From: Bartonella doshiae NCTC 12862 = ATCC 700133
GTDB taxonomy: Bacteria > Pseudomonadota > Alphaproteobacteria > Rhizobiales > Rhizobiaceae
Reading direction: 5' to 3'
DNA length: 64,000 nucleotides
Assembly: GCF_000278155.1 (NCBI RefSeq)
Contig: NZ_JH725097.1
Span: 1-64,000, forward strand
The notes under the pieces are model-generated. The model did not search any database. It was not told the DNA's origin and saw nothing but the letters and a program-made list of their open reading frames with translations. Both the position numbers and the translations under genes were made by a program. Position 1 is the stretch's first letter; every line of letters starts with the position of its first letter. Shown piece after piece: positions 25,143 through 33,000 of the stretch.

Positions 25143-25209
25143 TTGACAATGTGGCAACAATGTGTCTATTGTCGAATTAGGTGCCTAAGAAACACCTTAA
25201 AACAACTAG
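25143..25209 (+). promoter_or_regulatory. Unit C: upstream promoter and target-mimic
   Basis: TTGACA (25143-25148), then CTAAGAAACAC (25185-25195) and CAACTAG (25203-25209), complementary to both antisense words of RNA C. GACAAT...ATTGTC around the promoter forms an inverted repeat that could be an operator. Confidence 0.75.
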
Positions 25210-25253
25210 CGGATTGGTTGCCGAAATAACTGTTTTTCCGCAATTTAAAAGCT

Positions 25254-25384
25254 TTGACTCATTATATGCTACATGCGTATAATAGATCTGTCGGGTGTGG
25301 TTATGCTATAAAATACCTTCACAGGGAAAGCATAACGACGGGCTAGTTGCCGTGTTTCTTAGCGCCCGGCACTCTTCTGGAGTG
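25254..25384 (+). ncRNA. c4-like antisense RNA, unit C
   Basis: Promoter TTGACT (25254-25259), 18 bases, TATAAT (25278-25283). Stems: CGGGTG (25292-25297) with CGCCCG (25363-25368); GTTATGC (25300-25306) with GCATAAC (25330-25336), a perfect pair; a closing hairpin CACTC/GAGTG (25370-25384). Antisense words: CTAGTTG (25343-25349) and GTGTTTCTTAG (25352-25362). The b word differs from units A and B, and so do its mimic and target. Expected role: silence the antirepressor at 25418. Confidence 0.8.
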
Positions 25385-25388
25385 TCAT

Positions 25389-25412
25389 TAAGAAACCTCT
25401 AACAACTAGGAG
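25389..25412 (+). promoter_or_regulatory. Antisense target over the ribosome-binding site (unit C)
   Basis: TAAGAAAC (25389-25396) and CAACTAG (25403-25409) are complementary to RNA C; CAACTAG overlaps the Shine-Dalgarno TAGGAG (25407-25412) of the antirepressor gene. Confidence 0.75.
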
Positions 25413-25417
25413 TTCTC

Positions 25418-26155
25418 ATGAACACTCTTATAGAAATTAAAGAAAGCACTGCTAATAGTGCTACCACTCAGACTATGTCTAGTCGTGAAATTGCCGAATT
25501 ATGTGGTAAAAGACATGACCATGTCATGCGTGATATTAAAAAAATACTTGAAGAATTATACACTGAAGGAGGTCTCCCCAAATTTGGGGGCACCTATTTA
25601 GACAAACAGGGCAAGCCTCAAAACTGCTATAATCTCCCCAAGCGTGAATGTTTAATTCTTGTTTCAGGTTACAGCACTGCCTTACGAGCTAAAATCATTG
25701 ACCGTTGGCAAGAATTGGAAAGGCAGGCTACAACACCACGAGTAGATCTTGCCAATGCTTTGAAAAATCCTCTTACGATTAAGCAACTCCTTTTAGAGAG
25801 TATCAATCAATTAGAAGATTTGAGAAATGAGGTGAGTACGCTCAAACCAAAAGCAGAAGCTTTGGAAGGTTTAAAGCGTTCTGATGGTTTGTTCGGTCTT
25901 ATTGAAGCTGCAAAGATGTTGGAAGTACGGCCAAAGGATTTAACTAATTACCTACGTAAGAATGATTGGGTGTATCGACGTGCTCCAAGTGGTCCTTTGT
26001 TGCCTTATCAAGATAAGATAAAGAAAGGCTTTATGGATTGCCCTGCTATCACCATTCAAAGACCTGATGGTACAGAAAAGGTCTTACCTTCAACGAAAAT
26101 TACACCAAAAGGATTGGCTTGTTTGAGAGAACAAATCCATGGAGGTGTGCAATGA
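25418..26155 (+). CDS. Phage antirepressor, pRha plus KilAC domains
   Basis: 245 residues. The N-terminal domain (about 15-105) is of the Rha type: [52 protein letters not shown]. The KilAC C-terminal domain (about 140-245) is almost the same as in the 14709 antirepressor. The two cassettes are therefore domain-swapped versions of one another. It is gated by c4-like RNA C, lies within the late structural operon, and ends with ATGA into the next small gene. Confidence 0.88.
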   Translation: MNTLIEIKESTANSATTQTMSSREIAELCGKRHDHVMRDIKKILEELYTEGGLPKFGGTYLDKQGKPQNCYNLPKRECLILVSGYSTALRAKIIDRWQELERQATTPRVDLANALKNPLTIKQLLLESINQLEDLRNEVSTLKPKAEALEGLKRSDGLFGLIEAAKMLEVRPKDLTNYLRKNDWVYRRAPSGPLLPYQDKIKKGFMDCPAITIQRPDGTEKVLPSTKITPKGLACLREQIHGGVQ

Positions 26156-26430
26156 AGGTAGATACTAACTTCTTATGCGATTTATGGATGGCGTTATCAC
26201 AGTTTTCTAGACATGAAAATATGAGCGACAAAGAGTGTACTGCTTTGGTTGATACGATGAGCGTAGTGGAAAAAGCTTTGATTTTAAAACTTCAAAATGA
26301 GGTGCCCAATATACTTAAAATCTTAACAGTTCTAACAGATTTTGGAGATTCAGAACTACCGCATAGCATGGATTCTTTGTTGCGAGCTTACGAACCAGAT
26401 TTAAAACCCCTCATTAAAAAGGTTGCTTAA
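26152..26430 (+). CDS. Small protein coupled to the second antirepressor
   Basis: 92 residues, clearly homologous to the product of 15461-15739 ([19 protein letters not shown] at the start, LIKKVA at the end). ATGA overlap with ant. Function unknown. Confidence 0.65.
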   Translation: MKVDTNFLCDLWMALSQFSRHENMSDKECTALVDTMSVVEKALILKLQNEVPNILKILTVLTDFGDSELPHSMDSLLRAYEPDLKPLIKKVA

Positions 26431-26445
26431 CTTAAAAAAACACAA

Positions 26446-26474
26446 CTCCCCTCCCTGTTCTCAAAAATGGGGAG
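26446..26474 (+). terminator. Hairpin closing antirepressor cassette C
   Basis: CTCCCC (26446-26451) and GGGGAG (26469-26474), the same hairpin as at 15754 after cassette B, without a clear T tract. Confidence 0.4.
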
Positions 26475-26478
26475 GTGG

Positions 26479-26625
26479 TCAAGAGACTTCTTTAGGTAAG
26501 AACTCAAAATGAACGGATTTAAAACCAGTTAAGTCATAATCTGTAAGATCTGCAGTATCAACAAAGTTTTCTGCTTCTTCATCCGTCTTAAAAACGGGCA
26601 TTTGTTTTAATTTAGAGGTTTTCAT
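26479..26625 (-). CDS. Short CopG/BrnA-like antitoxin remnant
   Basis: 48 residues: MKTSKLKQMPVFKTDEEAENFV then a DLTDYDLTGFKSVHFEFLP segment. This is the N-terminal part of CopG-type antitoxins whose ribbon-helix-helix would follow; here a stop comes first. No toxin gene adjoins it, so it is probably a remnant. Confidence 0.45.
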   Translation of the reverse strand: MKTSKLKQMPVFKTDEEAENFVDTADLTDYDLTGFKSVHFEFLPKEVS

Positions 26626-26667
26626 AAAAATTAAATTTCTTTTACTGCGTATAAATCTTTCAAAGCT

Positions 26668-26985
26668 TCAAAGTTTAGAAGAAATGTATCTGTTTAAACT
26701 CACACCATTTTCAGCAGCTTGTATTGCAAGTTTTCTATGGAGTTCTGGTGGTATTCTTAATTGAAACTTACCACTGTATTTACCATGTGACAAAGGCACA
26801 GGAACTTCTTCTCCATTATGTTGCATATCCTCAACAACTTCTGAAACAAGGTCCATAATACCTTTTAAAGCTTTCTCTGCTTGAGCATCTAACCATGAAA
26901 GGGATGGGAATTCTGCACACAATCCAACATATTCCTCATCTTCTTGCGACCACAAAACACGATATGTATAATGATTATTGTTCAT
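26668..26985 (-). CDS. hicB: HicB-type antitoxin (second system)
   Basis: 105 residues: YRVLWSQEDEEYVGLCAEFPSLSW is the HicB partial RNase H-like fold. The C-terminus GKFQLRIPPELHRKLAIQAAENGVSLNRYI is a ribbon-helix-helix, unlike the HTH type at 10041. It overlaps the toxin gene by 11 bases. Confidence 0.88.
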   Translation of the reverse strand: MNNNHYTYRVLWSQEDEEYVGLCAEFPSLSWLDAQAEKALKGIMDLVSEVVEDMQHNGEEVPVPLSHGKYSGKFQLRIPPELHRKLAIQAAENGVSLNRYISSKL

Positions 26986-27229
26986 GTTTCATCCTTTCTA
27001 TCGCTTGTAAGACTTGTTTGACCTGATAAGCTTTTGCTTTGTTACCAGAATCTTTTTGAATATTCACACGAGGATCACCAAGCCACGGTGTTTTAAAAAC
27101 AAAATGACTTGAACCATTGTTCCGTGGTTCTCCAAAGAAATAGACACATACAGCCAACAAATCTGAAAACTTAATGTTCTTTGGTGATGCTTTCATCAAG
27201 CTGATTATTTTTTCAACTTTATTGCTCAT
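26975..27229 (-). CDS. hicA: HicA-like toxin (second system)
   Basis: About 84 residues from the ATG at 27229 (ATG 27247 is possible). NIKFSDLLAVCVYFFGEPRNNGSSHFVFKTPW contains the catalytic histidine of the longer HicA subfamily; AYQVKQVLQAIERM ends the domain. It sits opposite to the structural operon between the antirepressor cassette and the U-like tail gene. Confidence 0.8.
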   Translation of the reverse strand: MSNKVEKIISLMKASPKNIKFSDLLAVCVYFFGEPRNNGSSHFVFKTPWLGDPRVNIQKDSGNKAKAYQVKQVLQAIERMKHEQ

Positions 27230-27296
27230 AACCAATAGTAGTATCATTATTAATCCTAGTCAATCATTTTATACACTTAATTGGACAGGAACACTC

Positions 27297-27845
27297 ATGC
27301 ATCCGAGAGAGACGATAAGGGAAAGCTTTGTTGCTTTGATTAAAGCAACAAAGACGGCAGCTGGTAACAATGTTTTCAATATGCGTGATTTCAACTTCTC
27401 CCCTGAGAACACGCCTGCAATTAATATCTCAACACAAAGTGAAACGATTGAAGATAGCTATGATTATGGAGTAAGACGGCGTGTTTTAACGCTAGATGTT
27501 GAATGTTATGCGACATGTGAAGATGGAGCACGTTTTGTTGATCAATTAGCATGGGAAGTTGAGGAGGTTTTCTACGCTAATCCCAATCTCAACAACACAG
27601 TTGAGACATGCCGCCTGCAAAATATTGCTTTTGCCTTTGGTGATAATGGCGCCCTAGCGCTCCATGGTGCGATTTTAACCTTTGAAGTCACTTATGTGAC
27701 GAATATCCCCAACATGTATGAAGAAGAAGGCAGTGTAACAGCAAGACTCGTTGAACCTTTCTTAAGTTTTGAACCAGAAACAGGCGTGAGAAATAAAGAT
27801 AAATACCATAAAATTGAAGGTGGACATGTTAGAGCGGCGCGATAA
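27297..27845 (+). CDS. Tail protein, gpU-like
   Basis: 182 residues from ATG 27297 (GACAGGAAC upstream); the open frame further upstream runs through the hicA region. MHPRETIRESFVALIKATKTAAGNNVF and YDYGVRRRVLTLDVECYATCEDGARFVDQLAWEVEEVF suggest a tail terminator or U-type protein that caps the tail tube. It overlaps the V gene start. Confidence 0.65.
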   Translation: MHPRETIRESFVALIKATKTAAGNNVFNMRDFNFSPENTPAINISTQSETIEDSYDYGVRRRVLTLDVECYATCEDGARFVDQLAWEVEEVFYANPNLNNTVETCRLQNIAFAFGDNGALALHGAILTFEVTYVTNIPNMYEEEGSVTARLVEPFLSFEPETGVRNKDKYHKIEGGHVRAAR

Positions 27846-28515
27846 AGAAATCACAGATCTAAAGAGACGTGTGGCCAATATGGTTGTGGTGGGAAAAATT
27901 AGCCATGTCGACCATAAAAACGCACGCTATCGGGTAAAAAGTGGCAATCTTGTCAGTGACTGGATTCCAGATACACAAGCCCGCGCCGGTAAAACACGCT
28001 CTTATGAAGGGCGTGATATTGGAGAGCAAGTTGTTGTTGTTTCATCATCAGGGGATTTATCACAAGGGGTGATTGTTGGTTCACTTCATACCGATGCTAA
28101 TCAAGCAGCCGATAAGGGCAGCATTCACCGAACTATATACCCTGATGGAACTCGCCTTGAATATGATGATGAACAAAACACTTATGGAATTCACATCAAA
28201 TCCGGCGGAAAATTTATCCTGACAATCGCTGATGGTGTGTCACTAAAAGGTGATGGTGGCAAGCTAGAGCTTACCGCACCAGATGGCATAAAGATTGTTT
28301 CAGAAAGCGATATAAATTTAAACGCAAAAGGCAGCATCTCTTTGAAAGCCGGTGGTGGCGTTTCACTGAATTCGAATGATAGTCTCTCTCTTCATTCTGG
28401 GAATAATGTTTCCATTCACTCCAGTGGACTAAAGCATAACGGCACCAATATTGGAAACAGCCATGTTCATGGTGGTGTTACTTCTGGTGGCTCTATGACA
28501 GGAGGTCCCAATTGA
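27826..28515 (+). CDS. Baseplate assembly protein V (spike)
   Basis: 229 residues. The OB-like N-terminal domain (VVGKISHVDHKNARYRVKSG, DWIPDTQARAG) is followed by a repetitive beta-helix spike (about 120-210, alternating ISLKAGGGVSLNSNDSLSL) and an HVHGG tip with metal-binding histidines. This is the P2 gpV type. Start at ATG 27826 with GAAGGTGG upstream. TTGA overlap with the next gene. Confidence 0.88.
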   Translation: MLERRDKEITDLKRRVANMVVVGKISHVDHKNARYRVKSGNLVSDWIPDTQARAGKTRSYEGRDIGEQVVVVSSSGDLSQGVIVGSLHTDANQAADKGSIHRTIYPDGTRLEYDDEQNTYGIHIKSGGKFILTIADGVSLKGDGGKLELTAPDGIKIVSESDINLNAKGSISLKAGGGVSLNSNDSLSLHSGNNVSIHSSGLKHNGTNIGNSHVHGGVTSGGSMTGGPN

Positions 28516-28853
28516 ACAGTGGAATGGACCGTACAACAGGAAAGCCATTAACCGGCATTGATCATTTACGCCAATCAATCCTTGATATTTTGTCAACGCG
28601 CATTGGTTCGCGTGTAATGCGTCGTGATTATGGTTCACGTGTTGCAGAACTCATTGATGCTCCAGTGAATAATGCTTTTGCTGTTGCTCTTTATGCCGCT
28701 GTTGCTGAGGCTTTAGACAAGTGGGAACCGCGTTTTAAATTGAAAAAAATTGATTTTAAAATGGTTGATGCTGGACAAGTTTCTTTGTCCTTTGAAGGTA
28801 TTTATTTGCCATCCGGCAAGCCCATTACCATGGAAGGATTATTGATAAAATGA
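28512..28853 (+). CDS. Baseplate wedge protein W, gp25 family
   Basis: 113 residues: LRQSILDILSTRIGSRVMRRDYGSRVAELID is the gpW/gp25 lysozyme-like signature. The start is TTG 28512, because GGAGG (28501-28505) is correctly spaced for it; ATG 28524 is too far. Overlaps the J gene by four bases. Confidence 0.88.
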   Translation: MNSGMDRTTGKPLTGIDHLRQSILDILSTRIGSRVMRRDYGSRVAELIDAPVNNAFAVALYAAVAEALDKWEPRFKLKKIDFKMVDAGQVSLSFEGIYLPSGKPITMEGLLIK

Positions 28854-29677
28854 ATGTAGTACTTGCAAAACCCGAAATCATCACAGAACTTTCTTTTGAG
28901 GAAATACGCGCTGCTGCTCTTGCCCATTTAAAAGAGCTTTTGCCTGAATATACCATTCTTGAAAGTGATCCGGCTGTAAAAGTCATTGAGGCTTTTAGCT
29001 ATCGAGAACTGCTGTTAAGACAGCGTATTAACGAAGCGGCACGCAACAACATTCTTGATTTTGCAACCGGTGAATCTCTTGATGCTTTGGGAAACTGGCA
29101 TGGTCTTGCCCGCATGGAGGGTGAAAGTGACGAGAGATATCGTGAACGCATAGAGCTTCATGCCCGTGGTGGCAAAGGTAGCGGGACAGAGCCCTATTAC
29201 AAGCTTATAGCCTTAACAGCAGATAGTCGTGTTAAGGATGCGATTATTTACCGTAAAGGCAAAGACCCAACCATCTATGTTGCTCTTTTTGGCAATAATG
29301 AAGAAGGAACAGCATCCGAAGATCTCTTACAAACAGTCTCACAAGCTCTTAACAAAAAAAATATCATCATGACAAATGATACAATCATTGTTCACGCTGC
29401 TGTAAAAAAAGTAATAGATTTAGAAGCAGATGTTTGGCTGTTACCGGAAACATCTTTGAAAATTCTCACGACAATGGAAGCAAATTTAAGAGCAGCATGG
29501 AGACAAGAACAAGCCATTGGCCGTGAATTAAGCTTATCGTGGTGGATTTCGAAACTGATGATCCCTGGTGTCCAAAAAGTGATCGCCATTACACCAACAA
29601 GGGACAGTACGGTTTGTGATGAAGAAGTTTTATCGATTGGAAAAATCACCTTAAACTTCAAAGGGCGTGCGCGCTAA
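28850..29677 (+). CDS. Baseplate assembly protein J
   Basis: 275 residues: DPAVKVIEAFSYRELLLRQRINEAARNNILDFATGESLDALGNWHGLARMEGESDERYRERI is the gpJ signature; the C-terminal half is the mixed alpha/beta wedge. It polymerises with W and I in the baseplate. ATGA and TAATGG junctions on both sides indicate coupling. Confidence 0.92.
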   Translation: MNVVLAKPEIITELSFEEIRAAALAHLKELLPEYTILESDPAVKVIEAFSYRELLLRQRINEAARNNILDFATGESLDALGNWHGLARMEGESDERYRERIELHARGGKGSGTEPYYKLIALTADSRVKDAIIYRKGKDPTIYVALFGNNEEGTASEDLLQTVSQALNKKNIIMTNDTIIVHAAVKKVIDLEADVWLLPETSLKILTTMEANLRAAWRQEQAIGRELSLSWWISKLMIPGVQKVIAITPTRDSTVCDEEVLSIGKITLNFKGRAR

Positions 29678-30768
29678 TGGTTGGTTCCCTACTCCCAACA
29701 AACGCAACGGAATTTGAAAAACGCCTTGCCGATGCTTGCGATTTTCATCAAGATATTGATGATTCTGTTTTGGGGATTTCACGTTCTAAACTGATCACAC
29801 GCCCTCCCCGTTTCTTACCGTGGCTCATTGAAGAATATGGGCTTGGAGAGCTTACGCCTTATGTTCCAAACCTTTATGATTTGATTGATCAGGGTCTTGC
29901 ATGGCAAAATATTCGCGGTTCTCTTGCGGCAATAGAGATGGGTCTTGAATGGCTCCGGATTACAGCACACTTTATGCCTGCATGGACGGGGCGGGTATGG
30001 TGGAATTCCTTTCAACTTGATTTTGATCAGTTGCCTGAACGCAAAAGCCTTGAAGCTATTGAAGCAATCACCGACCTTTCCAAAAGTTTGCGCTCTGATT
30101 TTCGCCGTGGTGTCATGGGTTATGATGTGCAAGCTGTTGAATGCAATATGTCACGCCTTGATGACAGCATGTTGGAGTATGAGAGCGGTGTACGCTTAAC
30201 AGCTGGGGGCACTTTGTTTTCCTTTGGGCGCACAACAGAAATCAATCACACTCTCACAAGAGAAGAAGGCAGGCTTATTGGCAATTGGATAGATGATGGG
30301 GACGAAGAATTAAGCTGGGACCTTATTGATTATCCATGGGACATGGCAAATTTTCCGTGGTGTTCGGTCAAAAAACATGAACGCGCCATACTCATGGCAG
30401 AGTGGTTTCATGGCCGCACGCTTTATCTCGTGTTAAGAGACAGCCAAGATGACGTGATTGGGTTTCGCAGATGCTATGCTGTACAGCCTGTCGAACAGGC
30501 TTTGGATGGTGTTTATAACCATTCAAGCGGCAGATTCCAGCCCTCCCCGAGGGGCACGGCGCTTCTTGTTGCAGCCCGCACAGATTTTCACGATGTTGAA
30601 GACAAACAAGCAGCATTTGTTTCCATTCTCGTTCATGCTTCTCCAAAACAAGATATTCCCCTTGATATCCCCTTGGGCAAACTTTGGTTGGAGCCTGATG
30701 AACTGAGTGGCGGTGTCGAGATACAGCATCATATTATACATAAAAAACTAATAAAGTCAATATGTTGA
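29677..30768 (+). CDS. Tail protein I, with altered C-terminus
   Basis: 363 residues: FLPWLIEEYGLGELTPYVPNLYDLIDQGLAWQNIRGSLAAIEMGLEWL is the gpI signature, with a larger C-terminal receptor-side domain. After GGVEI (GAGATA at 30718) the protein ends in a non-natural-looking HHIIHKKLIKSIC. A likely original end, LKTPVTIPLRADVREQFKILLRF, is found 27.9 kb away at 58634-58711 behind the same GAGATAC. The gene seems to have been cut by an integrating element that supplies a substitute 3' end. Confidence 0.85.
   Translation: MVGSLLPTNATEFEKRLADACDFHQDIDDSVLGISRSKLITRPPRFLPWLIEEYGLGELTPYVPNLYDLIDQGLAWQNIRGSLAAIEMGLEWLRITAHFMPAWTGRVWWNSFQLDFDQLPERKSLEAIEAITDLSKSLRSDFRRGVMGYDVQAVECNMSRLDDSMLEYESGVRLTAGGTLFSFGRTTEINHTLTREEGRLIGNWIDDGDEELSWDLIDYPWDMANFPWCSVKKHERAILMAEWFHGRTLYLVLRDSQDDVIGFRRCYAVQPVEQALDGVYNHSSGRFQPSPRGTALLVAARTDFHDVEDKQAAFVSILVHASPKQDIPLDIPLGKLWLEPDELSGGVEIQHHIIHKKLIKSIC
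30718..30724 (+). other. Left edge of the 27.9 kb element (GAGATAC)
   Basis: GAGATAC in the reading frame GAG-ATA of tail gene I, matched at 58634-58640 in the same frame. It is a candidate attachment core; only 7 bases are shared, so the exact crossover is not certain. Confidence 0.5.
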
Positions 30769-31538
30769 GTGCAATTATTTTATATGAATCCACTTAAGAA
30801 TCCATTCTTTTATACGTGATTCATTTGACCATTTTTTACATAAGATTGCCATGTATGAATAGAGCATAAAAAGCTAATCATGATGTAAATATTATAACGC
30901 ATGTGTGTATTCAAATGAAATGAAAAGCAGCTATCATTCATAACAGTTCATAAATTTTATGATACGTTTTTATCACTTAAAAATCGCATTGTTTTAAAAT
31001 TTAGTTGTTTGGAATTTTCAATAACATACGTTTAAAGATCACATCTTGTTTTAAAGATTGGTTTGTTAATAGCATAAGGAACAAATTAACATTCGCCAAA
31101 ATTGGCGAGCGCAAAATAGAGAGCTGTCATAACAGCATCATCATAACACCGAACCTTTTAAAGATTGCATAAAAAGATTTAAAGATAAGATCAATTTTAT
31201 AACCGCGGTATTTTTTTACCAAGGTACGAAATAGCAGGTATGAAATCAAAAGCCTTTTAATGACATAATGCAAGAAAGAAAAAAACGTTTTAAAAGTTAC
31301 AGTTTAAAAATACGAAATCAAATGAGGTTAATCCAAATTTGGATTGAGTGATTTCACCTCCCTCAAATTTGAGGACACTTATTGAGACAAAGAGGAGAAG
31401 GTAAACTCATATTTATCAGTCATTTGTTATATCTTCATTCATAAGCCGCGTCACGTAAATGGCACGGCTTTCTTTTTTGAATTCTCTCTTTTATGATGCG
31501 TTTATAGCCATAAGAAAAGCGCCCCCACGCTTGTTTTT
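30769..31538 (+). other. Gene-free stretch with relic sequence
   Basis: No intact gene is seen. Around 31096-31140 a GAGCGCAAAAT...GAGCTGT sequence also occurs near 12268-12290 in the decayed antirepressor cassette, so part of this stretch is relic phage DNA. A terminator closes it. Confidence 0.4.
31444..31478 (+). terminator. Rho-independent terminator
   Basis: AGCCG (31444-31448) pairs with CGGCT (31465-31469), followed by a T-rich tract to 31478. It stops rightward transcription coming from the tail operon before the convergent beta-helix genes. Confidence 0.6.
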
Positions 31539-32318
31539 TTACTCTTCTGTATCAACAATCTTGACAACATTATCGCTTTCATAAACCTCACAATTTTTGG
31601 GTACCACCCTTAGCTTACTTTGTCTGTTTAATTTTGCCTTGCCATAAGCTTTACCCCAGACCTTTGCATAATATGAGATCTTTGCATTGCCATAAACAGA
31701 ACCATAAACCTCAGCATTGCCCCCCACGCTAGCATTGCCATAAACCTTGCCATAAATTTTTGCACGGCTATTAACAACAGCATAATTATAAATCTTAGCA
31801 TGGCTATAAACGCAGGCAGAACCCGAAACCTGAGCATGCCCATAAACCCTTGCATAATTATAAACCCACGCATTATGAGAAAGGTGAGCATTGTCATAAA
31901 TATGTGCTTCTGTATAAACACGGGCGCTCCCTCCCACATGGGCATTGCCATAAACATAACCAGCCACATGGGCAATGCCATAGACACAAGCATTGTCATA
32001 AATTTTTGCATATTGAGAGATAAAAGCCTTGCCATAGACCTCAGCATTGCCATAGACATGACCACAGATTTGAGAGTTATGACGTATTTTTGCATTGTGA
32101 CAAACACGGGCATGCCCATAAACCCATGCATCATCATAAACCCAGCAATTACCCTCATGAGAGAGGTTGGCTTCCTTTTCAATAAAGCCGCCTAGATCGC
32201 CAGCTTTGACATCATCAAAATCTTTTAGAGCTTTAATGCGATAAAGGTTTGTAATCTGTTTAGTCATCCGATCTTTAATTTGTTTGTTTTTATTTGTTAT
32301 AATGTATTTTTTGCACAT
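31539..32318 (-). CDS. Beta-helix repeat protein 1
   Basis: 259 residues. A conserved head (LYRIKALKDFDDVKAGDLGGFIEKEANLSHEGNCWVYDDA, about 25-65) is followed by some 28 tandem six-residue repeats of the form (A/C)-x-V/I-Y-x-N/H. These should fold as a left-handed or pectate-lyase-like beta-helix. A KLNRQSKLRVVPKNC cap ends it. GAGGGTG lies upstream. It is one of three paralogues in a leftward row. Such proteins occur in phage genomes without a proven role. Confidence 0.7.
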   Translation of the reverse strand: MCKKYIITNKNKQIKDRMTKQITNLYRIKALKDFDDVKAGDLGGFIEKEANLSHEGNCWVYDDAWVYGHARVCHNAKIRHNSQICGHVYGNAEVYGKAFISQYAKIYDNACVYGIAHVAGYVYGNAHVGGSARVYTEAHIYDNAHLSHNAWVYNYARVYGHAQVSGSACVYSHAKIYNYAVVNSRAKIYGKVYGNASVGGNAEVYGSVYGNAKISYYAKVWGKAYGKAKLNRQSKLRVVPKNCEVYESDNVVKIVDTEE

Positions 32319-32374
32319 AAGAACACCCTCACAATCTAATGTGATAAAGATTTGCTAAAATTTGGAATGGGAAT

Positions 32375-32400
32375 ATTTGGTTGAAAAGGGGGTGCCCCCG
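32375..32400 (-). terminator. GC-rich hairpin between beta-helix genes 1 and 2
   Basis: Read leftward, GGGGGCACCCCC followed by TTTTC lies just after the stop of the 32415-32915 gene. A similar GGGGGCTCCCC hairpin with TCTTTC lies after the third gene (about 32972-32995). Both are likely attenuators or terminators between paralogues. Confidence 0.5.
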
Positions 32401-32414
32401 CACCACCCGTGCGT

Positions 32415-32915
32415 TCAATTATGCTGCTTTATTTTTGGTGAGACATAGACAATCTCTAATTCACCATAAGGGGAGAGCCGTTCAATATAGGTTTTAATCT
32501 CAGTAGACCCACCAACATTTTCACGAATAACAGCAATGCCATGGATATGAGCATTTTCACAAACATGCACGTTATTTGCTATACGGGCGTTTTCATAAAC
32601 CCTAGCATTGTCATAAACATAGGCATGATCATAAATAATAGCCTTGCCATACACATGAGCATTACCATAGACATAGCCAGCAACGATAGCATTGCCAAAA
32701 ACCTTTGCATTTTCATAAACGTGACCATTTTTAAAAACAAGAGCCTCATTATACACCCAGCAATTGCCCTCATGAGAGAGGTTATCTACCTTTTCAATAA
32801 AACCACCAAGATCACCAGCCTTAACATCAGCAAAGTCTTTTAATGCTTGGATGCGATAAAGGGTATGATTACCAAATACACGCGTTTCATTTGTGAGTGC
32901 AAACTTCTTTTGCAT
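32415..32915 (-). CDS. Beta-helix repeat protein 2
   Basis: 166 residues with the same head (LYRIQALKDFADVKAGDLGGFIEKVDNLSHEGNCWVYNEA) and about 14 hexapeptide repeats, then a different tail (STEIKTYIERLSPYGELEIVYVSPK). Upstream it keeps a leader similar to gene 3 (TTCAAAAAT, ATAAAGGAATT), but no antisense RNA lies in front of it. Confidence 0.7.
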   Translation of the reverse strand: MQKKFALTNETRVFGNHTLYRIQALKDFADVKAGDLGGFIEKVDNLSHEGNCWVYNEALVFKNGHVYENAKVFGNAIVAGYVYGNAHVYGKAIIYDHAYVYDNARVYENARIANNVHVCENAHIHGIAVIRENVGGSTEIKTYIERLSPYGELEIVYVSPKIKQHN

Positions 32916-33000
32916 AGCACAATTCCTTTATAAGAAGATTATTAAATTTTTGAATGAAAGAATTTGAAAGAGGGGAGCCCCCGCCGCGCCCGCGCGTCAT

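Noticed and set aside
31628..32182. Long methionine-rich frame (184 residues) opposite in phase to beta-helix gene 1, and similar ones at 32579-32773 and 33090-33488
   Set aside because: They are frame shadows of the hexapeptide repeats, with the period-18 DNA repeat giving repetitive M/A/F residues.
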